Source: Candidatus Bathyarchaeia archaeon (GTDB lineage Archaea; Thermoproteota; Bathyarchaeia; Bathyarchaeales; Bathycorpusculaceae). Taken from it: a stretch of DNA of 64,000 bases. The notes below the pieces were generated by a model. That model was not told the DNA's origin, did not search any database, and saw nothing but the letters and a program-made list of their open reading frames with translations. Location: positions 1,268,490 to 1,332,489 of the forward strand of contig JAVZEV010000001.1 in the NCBI GenBank assembly GCA_038873195.1. Reading direction: 5' to 3'. Positions 18,059 to 27,386 of the stretch are shown here, in pieces. The position numbers were made by a program, and so were the translations under genes. Positions within the stretch are counted from its first letter, which is position 1, and every line of letters starts with the position of its first letter.

Positions 18059-18355
18059 TTGAAGTTTGTTGCTGCTTGCGGCATCTGCTGTGATGTTTGC
18101 GCTCTTCACACTAAACTGGGTTGTGTTTGCAGTTCAGGCGTTGAGGAAGTAGCAAAAGAGAAGGTTAAAACTCAATGGGGCGGTAAGGGCGTTTTATGTT
18201 TAGTTTTAGATTGTGCAGTGAAGTGTGGCATTGCTTATTGCATGCGTGATTGCGAAGAATTTCCATGTCAGAAATATTTTGAATGGTGCTTTCCGTATGG
18301 AAAGGACTACCTAGAAATGCACATGAAAAGAAATCCGAAAAAGAAAGACAAATAG
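18059..18355 (+). CDS. Cysteine-rich DUF3795-like protein
   Basis: A 98-residue protein with the N-terminal pattern CGICCDVCALHTKLGCVC and a second cluster ending in CMRDCEEFPCQKY, as in the DUF3795 family (putative zinc or Fe-S binding). A TTG at 18059 follows GGTG just after the hutU stop and is the best start; the open frame extends further back inside hutU but that part reads as an out-of-frame shadow. Possibly cotranscribed with hutU. Function unknown. Confidence 0.65.
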   Translation: MKFVAACGICCDVCALHTKLGCVCSSGVEEVAKEKVKTQWGGKGVLCLVLDCAVKCGIAYCMRDCEEFPCQKYFEWCFPYGKDYLEMHMKRNPKKKDK

Positions 18356-18359
18356 CAAA

Positions 18360-18572
18360 TTAACGACTGTGAACCTTAACGAACCTTTCAATAGTCCGGT
18401 CATACGTCTTCTCAACCTCTGACGGAAACAAACAACCCGGCAACTCTCCCCTTTCCCTATGATAACTTATACATTCGCAACATTTTCCACGTTTTTCACA
18501 ACTGCCATAACTGCATGTACAATCCCGCAGATTAATCTGCACATTTGGACAAGACTCACGCTCAATCATCAC
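18360..18572 (-). CDS. DUF6485-family cysteine-rich protein
   Basis: A 70-residue small protein with the DUF6485-type cysteine pattern: [18 protein letters not shown] (about 8-25), then [40 protein letters not shown]. Eight cysteines and two nearby histidines suggest metal binding. It starts at ATG 18572 or the next ATG, 18569. It converges on the DUF3795-like gene with a 4-bp gap. The TATA/G-run element at 18610-18636 lies about 40-65 bp upstream and is its probable promoter. Confidence 0.75.
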   Translation of the reverse strand: MMIERESCPNVQINLRDCTCSYGSCEKRGKCCECISYHRERGELPGCLFPSEVEKTYDRTIERFVKVHSR

Positions 18573-18609
18573 TTAGACCCCTCTTTCGTAACAAACAGAA
18601 TATTACAAA

Positions 18610-18636
18610 TTCAACCTATAAATAAGGGGGGCTATA
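18610..18636. repeat. TATA/G-run element, copy A
   Basis: Core TTCAACCTATAAATAAGG followed by GGGGCTATA. It matches copy B at 40891-40918 at all but two positions plus one extra G. The minus strand reads as a TATA box (TTATTTATAGG) correctly placed for the DUF6485 gene; the plus strand also contains a TATA-like CTATAAATAAG facing the thermosome 3' end. Confidence 0.7.
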
Positions 18637-18683
18637 GCCTCCACAAGCTTAACAACACACTTATCATAATCTAAAACTTTACA

Positions 18684-18710
18684 ACAAAAAGAAATAAGAA
18701 AAAGAAATTT
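18684..18710 (-). terminator. Pyrimidine-rich terminator after thermosome
   Basis: Minus-strand T-rich run (TTTCTTTTTCTTATTTC and following T5) begins about 18 bp after the thermosome stop. This is the usual form of archaeal intrinsic termination, with no strong hairpin. Confidence 0.45.
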
Positions 18711-18727
18711 AGACGAATTGTCGTCTT

Positions 18728-20377
18728 CTAGTATTCTTCGCCGAACTCTGATGGTTCCTTAGGTGGTTTCTTCTCTTTCTCTTTTTCCATACCCTTCGCA
18801 GCAATCAAATCGTCAATCTTCAGTATCATGTTCGCCGCTTCAGTCGCAGACTTCACAACCTGCTGTTTCACACGCAATGGCTCAACAATTTTCAACTCCA
18901 GCATATCCCTGACCTTACCAGAAAACACATCAACACCATAAGAAGGCGAAGCAGCACTTTCATGCTTAGCACGCAAAGCCACCATGATATCAATAGGGTC
19001 CAAACCGGCATTTTCAGCCAAAATTAAAGGAATAGACTCCACAGCATCAGCAAAAGCTTCAATTGCCAACTGTTCTCGACCGCCAACTTTCACTGCGTAC
19101 TCCCTAAGTTGCCTTGCAACCTCCGCTTCAGGTGCACCACCACCAGGAACAATCTTTCCGTCTTCAACCGCATTTCTAACAACGCACAGCGCATCATGCA
19201 GTGAGCGTTCAGCCTCGTCAATAACGTGTTCTGTTCCGCCTCTAACAACAATTGTGACAGCCTTCGGATTCTTGCATTCCTTGACATAAACAAGCTTGTC
19301 CTCGCCAATCTTGACTTCTTCAACAACCTTTGCTTCTCCCAAAACCTCGCTTGACAAATCTTTAAAGCTAGCCATGATTTTGCCGCCAGTAGCCCTTGCA
19401 AGTTTCTCCATGTCACTACTGCTTACATTTTTCACTGCCAAGATGCCCTTCTTTGCCAAGAAATGCAAAGCCAAATCATCAATGCCCTTCTCACAGAAGA
19501 CCACGTTTGCACCGGCTTCCGCTATTTTATCAACCATTTCTCGAAGCATTCGTTCCTCTTCATCTAAGAAAAGCTTCATCTGCTCTGGACTTTCAATGTT
19601 AATTTTAGCGTCAAACTCCGTCTTTTCAATCTCCAACTTCGCATTTAGCAACGCTATCTTCGCGTTTTTGACAATTTTCGGCATTTGCGGATGTGCTACT
19701 TCCTTGTCGATGACCATGCCTTTGACAAGCTCTGTTTCCTCCAAGCTTTTTCCATGTTTTTTCAAAACCTTAATCAAGTCCACATCAGCCTTGATTTTTC
19801 CATCTTTCTTCTCTGCAACATGCTTAACCGCTTCCACAGCCAGCTTAGCAAAATGTTCTTTGGAGCCAGCGATGCCTTTGCTGCCCATGGATGTCACTGC
19901 CACGTCGATGAGTTTCTCCTCGTCACTCATGCTCACTGGAATCGCCATTTTCTCCAAAATTTCCTGGGCCCTTTCACTAGCTTTCTTAAATCCTTCAATA
20001 ATTACTGTTGGATGAATGTTCTGGTCAAGCAAATTCTCAGCCTTCGAAAGCAACTCTCCAGTTAAGACCGCAGCAGTAGTTGTTCCATCGCCCACCTCAT
20101 TGTCCTGCGCCTTCGCAACTTCAACAAGCATTTTCGCTGCCGGATGCTGCACATCAAGCTCCTTCAAGATTGTAGCGCCATCATTAGTTATGGCAACATC
20201 ACCGAAACTGCTGACTAACATCTTATCCATACCCCTCGGACCCAAAGTGGTTTTCACAGTCTCAGCTATTATCTTCGCAGCCATAATGTTATTTCTCTGC
20301 GCTTCTCTTCCCGTAGTTCTGCCAGTTCCCTCTTTCAAAACCAACACTGGCACTGTACCAGATGGTGCAGCAGCCAT
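18728..20377 (-). CDS. Thermosome subunit (group II chaperonin)
   Basis: ATP-driven protein-folding chamber of archaea. The 549 residues include [11 protein letters not shown] (43-53), [14 protein letters not shown] (96-101) and an intact apical and intermediate domain. The C-terminus is a charged tail ([11 protein letters not shown], then EFGEEY) rather than the Gly-Gly-Met repeats common in the family. A perfect GGAGGTGAT ribosome-binding site precedes the ATG. A TATA box lies at 20451-20462. Only one subunit gene is seen here, so the complex may be homo-oligomeric or have partners elsewhere. Confidence 0.97.
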   Translation of the reverse strand: MAAAPSGTVPVLVLKEGTGRTTGREAQRNNIMAAKIIAETVKTTLGPRGMDKMLVSSFGDVAITNDGATILKELDVQHPAAKMLVEVAKAQDNEVGDGTTTAAVLTGELLSKAENLLDQNIHPTVIIEGFKKASERAQEILEKMAIPVSMSDEEKLIDVAVTSMGSKGIAGSKEHFAKLAVEAVKHVAEKKDGKIKADVDLIKVLKKHGKSLEETELVKGMVIDKEVAHPQMPKIVKNAKIALLNAKLEIEKTEFDAKINIESPEQMKLFLDEEERMLREMVDKIAEAGANVVFCEKGIDDLALHFLAKKGILAVKNVSSSDMEKLARATGGKIMASFKDLSSEVLGEAKVVEEVKIGEDKLVYVKECKNPKAVTIVVRGGTEHVIDEAERSLHDALCVVRNAVEDGKIVPGGGAPEAEVARQLREYAVKVGGREQLAIEAFADAVESIPLILAENAGLDPIDIMVALRAKHESAASPSYGVDVFSGKVRDMLELKIVEPLRVKQQVVKSATEAANMILKIDDLIAAKGMEKEKEKKPPKEPSEFGEEY

Positions 20378-20450
20378 TAAACATCACCTCCTACACGTTT
20401 TCATGTATGGAAGTGAAACTGAAACTTAGCAAAAATCAAAGGGAAAAGCG

Positions 20451-20462
20451 CTTAAATATAAA
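20451..20462 (-). promoter_or_regulatory. TATA box of the thermosome gene
   Basis: Minus-strand TTTATATTTAAG centred about 80 bp upstream of the thermosome ATG, giving an expected leader of about 55 nt. It abuts the end of sua5, indicating independent transcription. Confidence 0.5.
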
Positions 20463-20467
20463 TTTTT

Positions 20468-21535
20468 CTAACAATCACTAACTCTAATGATCTTGTATCC
20501 AGAAGCCTTCCTTAATCTGTTCATAACAGCCAATCCTAACCCTTCTAATGGTACACCTTCAGCAATTATAACGTCAACCCCTTCGAAATCAAACTCTCTC
20601 AAAAGCCTAAACAAGTTTTTTGCAATAGTTACAAAATCATTCCTACTTCCAAGCGATTTCACTACGTCAGCCCGATAAAACGCAGCAGATTCATCGGTGG
20701 CAAGAACGCCAACTTTCTTGCCTTCACGCATAAATGTTTCCGCTAACTCCTTAATTTTCGCAGCAACAGCTGACAATTCACCTTCAACAACAAACATCTC
20801 CGCTTTTGGAGCATAATGCCTATGCCTTAACCCAGGAGAACGCGCTTGCTCAATCGAAAGTTGTTTTTCAGCAATCGCAATCGGGTGAAGTCTAACTTCT
20901 CCAAGAATTTTCTTCAACACTTCATAAGGTGTTCCTCCAGGGCGCAGAATTTGTGGAGGGTCAACCGTCATGTCCAGAACAGTTGATTCAACTCCAATAC
21001 AAGTTGGTCCTGCATCCAAAATCGCATCTATGCTTCCCTCAAGGTCATCCAAAACATGCTTCGCAGTTGTTGGACTTGGCTTCCCAGCAAGATTTGCGCT
21101 TGGAGCTGCAATTGGGCATTCGCTTTCTCTAATCAACGCTAAAGCCACATTATGATTAGGCATACGAATAGCTATAGTGCTCAAACCCGCAACAGTCACA
21201 TCTGGAACAATCTCCGAACGTTTAAAAATCAAAGTTAAAGGTCCAGGCCAAAACTCGCTCATAAGCCGCTCAGCTTTGTAAGGCACTCTTTGTGTTAATC
21301 TGTAAACGTCTCTGATGTTTTCCACGTGTATTATTGGAGGATTATCCAATGGTCTTTTTTTAGCTTCGAAAAGAGCCAAAACCGCATTTTTGTTTAATGC
21401 GTCTGCGCCTAAGCCATAGACGGTTTCTGTTGGAAACGCTACCAAACCGCCTTTTTTGATGAAGTCTGCTGCTATTCGAATTTTCTCGATTTCTGGTTTC
21501 TGCGAATCTACCTTTAACACTAAAGTCTCTTTCAA
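20468..21535 (-). CDS. Threonylcarbamoyl-AMP synthase (Sua5/YrdC)
   Basis: Makes the TC-AMP intermediate for tRNA t6A37. It has an N-terminal YrdC domain with the KKGGLVAFPTETVYGLGADA motif and the KKRP and PSAN elements (SAPSANLAGKPSPT), a linker (SPGLRHRHYAPK) and a C-terminal Sua5 domain. The length of 355 is standard for the two-domain form. The TTG start carries an upstream AAAGGA. It acts together with KEOPS subunits also encoded in this window. Confidence 0.93.
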   Translation of the reverse strand: MKETLVLKVDSQKPEIEKIRIAADFIKKGGLVAFPTETVYGLGADALNKNAVLALFEAKKRPLDNPPIIHVENIRDVYRLTQRVPYKAERLMSEFWPGPLTLIFKRSEIVPDVTVAGLSTIAIRMPNHNVALALIRESECPIAAPSANLAGKPSPTTAKHVLDDLEGSIDAILDAGPTCIGVESTVLDMTVDPPQILRPGGTPYEVLKKILGEVRLHPIAIAEKQLSIEQARSPGLRHRHYAPKAEMFVVEGELSAVAAKIKELAETFMREGKKVGVLATDESAAFYRADVVKSLGSRNDFVTIAKNLFRLLREFDFEGVDVIIAEGVPLEGLGLAVMNRLRKASGYKIIRVSDC

Positions 21536-21631
21536 GGAATATCGGGTTCCTTTATTGCTTATTTGATTAGAGTAAAACCTAAAAATTAAACTTCTTTAAA
21601 AAGGAGTAGTTAGATAGAAGTTTCTGTTCCC

Positions 21632-22120
21632 TTAAACAACGTAGTAATCTATTACTTTCTTCATGCTTTTTGGTGTTGTTTGTCTCATAGCAAGTTGCTT
21701 CAATATTCTTATCATTTGAGGTTGAAAACGAGCTATGTCTGTCAGGGAGATTAAGCCCACAAGGCGTTTTCCATCGACGACAGGCAACTTTTTGATTTTC
21801 ATCTGAAACATCAACTTAACAGCTTCTTCCAAATCCATATTGGGTTCAACAACAACAAGCGGACTTGACATGACATCCTTCACTTTAGTTTTATTAGCAT
21901 CTTTTGCATCTGCAACAACCCTTTTTAAAAGGTCTCTTTCAGTTATTATCCCCATTGCTTTTCCTTTTCTAATTGCGATCAAGCAGCCTATCTCAAACTT
22001 GTTCATAACTTCTGCTGCTTCTTTAACAGTCGCGTTCTCATCTATGGTTATTACTTCTTTAACCATAACATCCTCAACTTTCAATGACACGCCGCTTTCT
22101 TCTTTTTTCTCTTCAGACAA
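21632..22120 (-). CDS. Protein with two CBS domains
   Basis: A 162-residue protein with paired CBS motifs, VEDVMVKEVITIDENATVKEA and VKDVMSSPLVVVEPNMDLEEA, each with GIITERDLL or GLISLTDIA ends that form an adenosyl-ligand-binding Bateman module. The C-terminal tail ends KKVIDYYVV. The TTG at 22120 has GGTGAT four bases upstream; the open frame reaches another TTG at 22132. Stand-alone CBS pairs in archaea usually sense AMP/ATP or S-adenosyl compounds; no partner domain is fused. Confidence 0.85.
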   Translation of the reverse strand: MSEEKKEESGVSLKVEDVMVKEVITIDENATVKEAAEVMNKFEIGCLIAIRKGKAMGIITERDLLKRVVADAKDANKTKVKDVMSSPLVVVEPNMDLEEAVKLMFQMKIKKLPVVDGKRLVGLISLTDIARFQPQMIRILKQLAMRQTTPKSMKKVIDYYVV

Positions 22121-22187
22121 TAAAATCACCAACTTCTGTATTTTCTCTTCATATCCCCTATATAAATAGGTGTGCAGAAATTTAGCG

Positions 22188-23528
22188 TCACAAACTGCGC
22201 AACTTATTAACCAATGCCTCTACATGCTTACTGGTTGGAATTTTTGCCCGCTCAAACTTCTCCTTTGGCTTAACGAAAGGTCTAGTGGCATCTAAACCCA
22301 TTTTAGTTGTCAAACCAGTTTCCTGGTCGGCAGAAGAGTCCAACGTTGAACCACGCACATTGTTTATGATGATGAGGTCTTCGTTGGCTTGAAAGCGCGT
22401 CGCTATAGCCCACTCCACATCTGAAGCGTCCAACACGTCAATGTCGGAATCCACAACCACCGCATGCTTCAAGCTTGGATGCGCAGCAAACGCAGCTAGC
22501 AAAGCATTTTTTCCATCCCCGTCAAGTTGTTTTTCAATAGCTATTACTGCATGAAGCCATCCGCTTCCACCAATTGAAAGGTTAACTGCATGCAATTTTG
22601 GAACAACCTTAGAGACAGCCTCCCAAATCAAAACTTCATGCGGCAAGCCCATCAAAAGCTTGTGCTCTGTTCCTGAAGGCAAAAGCGCTTGATAAAAATA
22701 GTCCTTACGATGCATGACGCCAATAATCTCGACAACTGGCTGTTTCCTAACGATGTCATACGTGCCTGTTATATCCACAAATGGGCCTTCATCAACTTCC
22801 TTCTGTGCAGATATCTTGCCCTCCAAAACTAGTTCTGCTTCGGCAGGAGCATAAGCGTTTACATGTTCGCATTCTATTAGTTGAAGTTTCTCTTTCATCA
22901 ATGTGTTTGCAACTTCGAACTCGCTAACTCCAAATGGAATGGGCGAAGACGCTGCAAGCATAACCGCTGGATGAACACCAATAGAAATTGAAACATCCAA
23001 ATCTTTACCAGCATTTTTAGCTTCTTGCCACAGTTTGAAAAGATGTCGAGGAACCAAACGAATTGCCAAATGTTTTCTGTCTAAAACTTGAAGACGATGC
23101 ACTGATACATTCTCGGCATTCCCATTCAAGCTTTTTGCATGCACAACTGCTGAAGTAATATATGGTCCAGCATCCTTTTCGAAATGTGTTAGTATAGGAA
23201 TTTTAGACAAGTCATTCTCAAAAACTTCCTTCACTGACCCGTTTCTAACAATTTTTGGTTTTTTCGGAAAGTGCCAAGCCTCTGTCAGTTTTTTGTAAAA
23301 TTCATTTTGGCTTGTAGCGAGTGCCGTGTAGATTCTGTTTCTGCTTCCGCAAATATTAGCAACAACTTTCGTATTGTAACCTTTTACTTTCTCAAACAAT
23401 AGCATCGCGCCTTGATGGTCAAAGCTTTTCATTATATGAGAGATTTCAAACTTTGTAGAAACCTCATCTTTGATGTGTAATACTTGTTTTTCCAGTTCCA
23501 TCTGCTTGAGAAATTCTCTTAAACTCAT
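22188..23528 (-). CDS. UbiD-family decarboxylase (possible anhydromevalonate phosphate decarboxylase)
   Basis: Prenylated-FMN-dependent decarboxylase. Motifs are ENVSVHRLQVLD (with the family R), SIGVHPAVMLAASSP, EGPFVDITGTYD with the active-site E-x-x-x-D network, and VVVDSDIDVLDASDVEWAIATRFQ. The 446 residues fit the archaeal clade; several members act as anhydromevalonate phosphate decarboxylase in the modified archaeal mevalonate pathway. The substrate here is inferred. The start overlaps the stop of the upstream small gene by 4 bp. No UbiX homologue is seen in the window. Confidence 0.85.
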   Translation of the reverse strand: MSLREFLKQMELEKQVLHIKDEVSTKFEISHIMKSFDHQGAMLLFEKVKGYNTKVVANICGSRNRIYTALATSQNEFYKKLTEAWHFPKKPKIVRNGSVKEVFENDLSKIPILTHFEKDAGPYITSAVVHAKSLNGNAENVSVHRLQVLDRKHLAIRLVPRHLFKLWQEAKNAGKDLDVSISIGVHPAVMLAASSPIPFGVSEFEVANTLMKEKLQLIECEHVNAYAPAEAELVLEGKISAQKEVDEGPFVDITGTYDIVRKQPVVEIIGVMHRKDYFYQALLPSGTEHKLLMGLPHEVLIWEAVSKVVPKLHAVNLSIGGSGWLHAVIAIEKQLDGDGKNALLAAFAAHPSLKHAVVVDSDIDVLDASDVEWAIATRFQANEDLIIINNVRGSTLDSSADQETGLTTKMGLDATRPFVKPKEKFERAKIPTSKHVEALVNKLRSL

Positions 23529-23896
23529 GCGACAGCACCTTCCTTTTCGGCTTCTACGCGAACAACCTTTTCAATTAACCTCTTGAAGATTGATTGTGCT
23601 TGTATTTCGTTGATTGTCTCCAGATAGATAGAAACCAGCGCAATCTTCTTTTTGATGGAAGATACGTATTCAGCGAACATGCGAGCGGAAATCGCGTTTT
23701 TATCGCCTAAAAGTACTGATGACGAAGGTGGTCCAAGCAAATCTTTTGGTTTCGGAACTGCAATGGCGAGTGTTCCAAGCTTGTCTTCTTTTTCGCTTAG
23801 AAGAACTAGGCATGCATTTTTTGTTTCCAAATAAACTGCAAGAATGTGCATGTTCTGCTCGATTATTTCGTCTTTAACGATTTTTGCCCGTTCCAT
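23525..23896 (-). CDS. Small protein resembling proteasome assembly chaperone 4
   Basis: A 123-residue alpha/beta protein with repeated strands (NMHILAVYLE, LGTLAIAVP) and a conserved-looking segment PPSSSVLLGDKNAISARMFAEYV followed by KIALVSIYLE. The arrangement resembles Pac4/Poc4-type chaperone domains, but this is fold-level pattern recognition only. ATG 23896 has GGAG eight bases upstream. The 4-bp ATGA overlap with the UbiD gene shows tight coupling, which could instead mean a role with that enzyme. Confidence 0.45.
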   Translation of the reverse strand: MERAKIVKDEIIEQNMHILAVYLETKNACLVLLSEKEDKLGTLAIAVPKPKDLLGPPSSSVLLGDKNAISARMFAEYVSSIKKKIALVSIYLETINEIQAQSIFKRLIEKVVRVEAEKEGAVA

Positions 23897-23967
23897 CAAC
23901 AAATCTCCATTGCTTATTTATAGCTTCACACATTCACTATTTATTATTTTCAAGGGCGATTCAGTAA

Positions 23968-24624
23968 ATGACCAAAACTAACGCCGAAAAAATCTTGAAG
24001 TTACTCCGAAAGACATTTGCAATGCCAAAATGGGCGACTGTCAAGAAAGAACCCTTCGAAACATTAATAGCGACAATAATTTCACAAAACACTGCAAGCA
24101 AAAACACGGCAAAAGCTTTCGAAAGCCTCTCGAAGCGGTTCGAAATAACACCCGAAGTGTTGGCAAATGCCAAAACAAGCCAAATTGAAGAATGCTTGAA
24201 AGTGGCAGGTTTATACAAAAACAAAGCCAAGACAATAAAGCAAGTCTCGCGAATAATTCTTGAAAGATTCCACGGAACTCTAGAGCCAATTTTATCAATG
24301 CCATTCGAAGAAGCAAGAAAAGCATTGCTGCAACTTCCCGGTGTTGGACCCAAAACAGCTGATGTAGTATTGCTTTTTTGTTCAGAAAAGCCAACAATTC
24401 CCGTAGACACACATGTCAACCGCATTTCAAAACGGCTCGGCCTTGCGCCTAACAATGGAAACTATGCAGTTATTCGTGAATCTCTGCAATACCTTTACAG
24501 ACCAGAGGATTATTTAGCCGTCCATGTATTGCTGATTGCGCTTGGTAGAAAATACTGTAAAGCCAGAAATCCATTATGCAAGCAGTGTCCACTAAACCTG
24601 CTTTGCCCTTCCAAACAACAATAA
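23968..24624 (+). CDS. nth: Endonuclease III (DNA glycosylase/AP lyase)
   Basis: Base-excision repair enzyme for oxidised pyrimidines. The helix-hairpin-helix LPGVGPKTAD carries the catalytic Lys (K129) and the conserved Asp is D147 in PVDTHVNR. A C-terminal 4Fe-4S loop is present with spacing C-x6-C-x2-C-x5-C. The length of 218 is standard. It is divergent from the UbiD operon and convergent with the Clp1-type kinase gene. Confidence 0.95.
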   Translation: MTKTNAEKILKLLRKTFAMPKWATVKKEPFETLIATIISQNTASKNTAKAFESLSKRFEITPEVLANAKTSQIEECLKVAGLYKNKAKTIKQVSRIILERFHGTLEPILSMPFEEARKALLQLPGVGPKTADVVLLFCSEKPTIPVDTHVNRISKRLGLAPNNGNYAVIRESLQYLYRPEDYLAVHVLLIALGRKYCKARNPLCKQCPLNLLCPSKQQ

Positions 24625-24644
24625 ACAGAAAGTAAAATAGACTT

Positions 24645-25961
24645 CTAAAACAGTTCTCTGACCGTGGAAAATTCAGACTGGTTTTCTTCTTCCAAAAACA
24701 GAATTTCTTTCAAGTTCTTGTCTAGTTTTACTTTTCCTAAGGCAGCAGTTGAAATTTCCTCTTTAACTGGAGTTAAAATTTTCAAAGTTTTTCTGGTATA
24801 GTCAAGTTCTTGTAGGATACCTATTCCAAGAAATTTCCCATTAGCATCGTATAGACCTGTGAGTAATCCTTCCTCGTCGCCTTTGCGTGCTATCACAATT
24901 TTCTTTTTTGCAAATTCCTCAGCTTTGAGTAGTTTTTCCGCATCAATCCACCGTTTTCTTCCTATGAGTATCACAATTTTATCTTCAGATTCCGCAATAT
25001 TCAACGGTTTCATTCCTAAAATTTCATACATCCTCTCTGTCTTCCTTGTATTCCTCATAGTCTTATCCAAATTAAACAACTCATTTCCTTCAATTTTTAA
25101 CCAGTTAAGCGGAAGCGACCGCATTTTCATGTTTTTAAGGTATTTTATATATCCGAGTTCTCGTAGGTTTTTGCGTTTTTCTCTGTCTTTTTGTTTTATA
25201 GCAGTGGGTGAATCAACGGCTATTGTTCTAAATTTTTCAAAGACGTTCAAAAACTGATTTGTCTCGTCTTTTTGCTGAATGCAGAAAATTAGGTCTGGGT
25301 GGAGCTTGCTGACAAGCTGCATTTTATAGTTGACTGCGTCTTCTCCTTCAACCCACCCGTCAGTGTTTACAACGATAAAGTCTGGATTTTCATTCAGAAC
25401 TTCCGCTTTTAGTAAGCTTAACCCTTCTATTACCTTGTTGAGAGCTCTGCTTGGTGAAGTTACGCCTACAAAAAAGGCGTTTTTTGCCTCTAAACTAAAC
25501 AAATCAGTAATCGGCTTAGTGACTACCGCATAAGCAATAGTGCATGGAGGACCCACATCAGACTGACCCAAATCTCCATCCAAAATCACACATTTTCTTT
25601 TTTCTTGCAATAGCCTGTTTATTAGGTAGGTGCAAAAACTTGACTTTCCAGAATCAACGGCGCCTAACACTACCACTGTGCAAGGCTTTGCTTGAAGATT
25701 AGAAAGTTCCTCGCTTGCCTTCACCCAAGAAGACGGAATGGTGCTTCCTTCAACTTCCTCTATGTTGGCGCCTTCACCTAACGAGATTTCGAACGTTGCT
25801 GCTTCCTCAACTATAAAAGGCAACCGTTTTCCTTCACGTATTACAACTTTCTTTGCGTTACTCAAAAAGGCGCCGAACACTTCTGTCTTACCAGAAACGA
25901 CCGTGACAGAAGCTGGGCCGTCCACTAATAGAGTCTTACCTTTTTCAACTGTGCGGTTCAC
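24645..25961 (-). CDS. Polynucleotide 5'-hydroxyl kinase, Clp1/Grc3 family
   Basis: RNA 5'-OH kinase. An N-terminal beta-sandwich domain (about 1-100) is followed by a P-loop VLGAVDSGKSS, Walker B-like ILDGDLGQSDVGPP and the Clp1 lid region, then a C-terminal beta domain. The GTG at 25961 is preferred over the ATG at 25991 because GGAGG stands seven bases before it; this also reduces the overlap with the upstream gene to 17 bp. In archaea the enzyme is linked to tRNA or rRNA maturation. Confidence 0.88.
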   Translation of the reverse strand: MNRTVEKGKTLLVDGPASVTVVSGKTEVFGAFLSNAKKVVIREGKRLPFIVEEAATFEISLGEGANIEEVEGSTIPSSWVKASEELSNLQAKPCTVVVLGAVDSGKSSFCTYLINRLLQEKRKCVILDGDLGQSDVGPPCTIAYAVVTKPITDLFSLEAKNAFFVGVTSPSRALNKVIEGLSLLKAEVLNENPDFIVVNTDGWVEGEDAVNYKMQLVSKLHPDLIFCIQQKDETNQFLNVFEKFRTIAVDSPTAIKQKDREKRKNLRELGYIKYLKNMKMRSLPLNWLKIEGNELFNLDKTMRNTRKTERMYEILGMKPLNIAESEDKIVILIGRKRWIDAEKLLKAEEFAKKKIVIARKGDEEGLLTGLYDANGKFLGIGILQELDYTRKTLKILTPVKEEISTAALGKVKLDKNLKEILFLEEENQSEFSTVRELF

Positions 25962-26598
25962 TTGTCTTCCTCCGTGGAAATTTATGTCCATTTCTTCCAG
26001 CTATCCTTATGGCTGAAACGATATCTCTTAAGCCTCGTCTATGTTTAGTTTCATTTAAGTTACGATTTGTTCCTGCTTCACTTACACTTTCTAAACTTAC
26101 ATTTGAAGGTAACACATTATCTAAATCATGCAGTAATTGTTCTCTGTATGTTGGAACTCCGTCACCAATTTTGACTGAAATTGATGTCACCGGTGCAGTC
26201 TCAAGGTTTCTTATAATACTTTTTATTTTTTCTAAAGTTTCGGCGACGCTAAAACAGTTTTCTGTCTCGATGACTTTTCCATTCGCCAAAACAGCTAACC
26301 CAAAGACTTCACCGGGATCCACGCCTATGACGATTTTTTCATAAAACTCTTTTCCTCGAATGATCTGCAAAGCCTCGTTTATTAACGCTTCCTCTTCTCC
26401 TTCTTTATGGTAAACCAAGATTTTTTCGTGTTTTATCAAGTGTTGTTCTTCTTCTGTGGTTATGACCGCTTTAATATCTATTGGAATGGGTTCGTTTGGT
26501 GTTAAACTTACAAAGGGTATGTTCTTTCTCTTTAGTTCATTAACAATTAAGTAGTAGGCTTTCCCCGAAACGGTTGCAACCGCGATATTTGCTTTCAT
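25945..26598 (-). CDS. RNase H-fold (RuvC/YqgF-like) protein of unknown role
   Basis: About 217 residues. The middle holds a RuvC-like first strand IGVDPGEVFGLAVLANGKVIE with the catalytic-type Asp, preceded by a small alpha/beta domain that ends VYHKEGEEEALINEAL. The C-terminus is basic (HKFPRRKTSEPHS). The ORF opens at 26637; the ATG at 26598 (MKANIAVATVSG) has GGAAAG upstream and is preferred. It overlaps the Clp1-type kinase gene, hinting at joint RNA processing. Related to the nuclease domain of COG2433-like proteins by pattern; activity unproven. Confidence 0.6.
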   Translation of the reverse strand: MKANIAVATVSGKAYYLIVNELKRKNIPFVSLTPNEPIPIDIKAVITTEEEQHLIKHEKILVYHKEGEEEALINEALQIIRGKEFYEKIVIGVDPGEVFGLAVLANGKVIETENCFSVAETLEKIKSIIRNLETAPVTSISVKIGDGVPTYREQLLHDLDNVLPSNVSLESVSEAGTNRNLNETKHRRGLRDIVSAIRIAGRNGHKFPRRKTSEPHS

Positions 26599-26666
26599 AC
26601 GGCTTTCCATTTCTTGCGTTATACAAGCGCAAAGCAAATTATTAGTTTGGCGGTTTATATCTGTTG

Positions 26667-27386
26667 ATGTGCATTAACGTGTTACAGAAGATTCCAACGG
26701 GCTGCAGAACTATTGATAAAATTCTGCAAGGAGGCATTCACTCCGAAACAATTAGTTTAATCTATGGCGAAGCAGAAACCGGAAAAACCACTCTGGCAAT
26801 GCAGTGCGCTGTAAACTGTGCAAAGAAAGGATACAAAACATTGTTTGTAGATTGTGATGGCACTTTTTCAGCACTGCGGCTGTCTCAAATCGCTTCTGAA
26901 AGTTTCAAGGAAATTGCTGATCTTGTAATTCTGGCAAAACCTAACAATTTTCGAGAACAAGCTATGCTAATAGACCAACTAACAGACCTTATAGCAAAAA
27001 ATTTCGGACTCGTTATCATAGATACGATTACATCGCTTTATCGCGTTAAAATTGCGGAATCTCCAGAAAAGACATTTGACTTAAACCGCGAATTAAACAG
27101 GCAAATGGCGCTGTTAGCGCAGAATGCTAAAACCCAAAAAGTCGCAGTCTTAGTAACAAGTCAAGTGCGAAGCGTCTTAAACGACACTTATGTCCATGTT
27201 GAACCAGTTGCCACAAGAGTTTTGAAATTCTGGGCAGAAACAATAATTGACATGAAACCCACCGAAACACCCCAAAAAATCAAGGCAATTTTAGAAAAAA
27301 TCCCAATAAAAGATAAAAAGCCTCAACCAATAACTTGCTACCTAAAAATAGACGAAACAGGCATACACGAGTATCTGCCACATTGA
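26667..27386 (+). CDS. radB: DNA repair and recombination protein RadB
   Basis: RecA/RadA-superfamily ATPase lacking the N-terminal helix-hairpin-helix domain, as RadB does. It has TGCRTIDKILQGGI, Walker A YGEAETGKTT, LFVDCDGTF and Walker B LVIIDTITSLY, with an L2-like VTSQVRSV region. A TATA box TTTATAT at 26653-26659 predicts transcription start near 26680, so translation may really begin, leaderless, at the GTG at 26679 (MLQKIPTGC). The stop overlaps the carS ATG by one base. Confidence 0.85.
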   Translation: MCINVLQKIPTGCRTIDKILQGGIHSETISLIYGEAETGKTTLAMQCAVNCAKKGYKTLFVDCDGTFSALRLSQIASESFKEIADLVILAKPNNFREQAMLIDQLTDLIAKNFGLVIIDTITSLYRVKIAESPEKTFDLNRELNRQMALLAQNAKTQKVAVLVTSQVRSVLNDTYVHVEPVATRVLKFWAETIIDMKPTETPQKIKAILEKIPIKDKKPQPITCYLKIDETGIHEYLPH

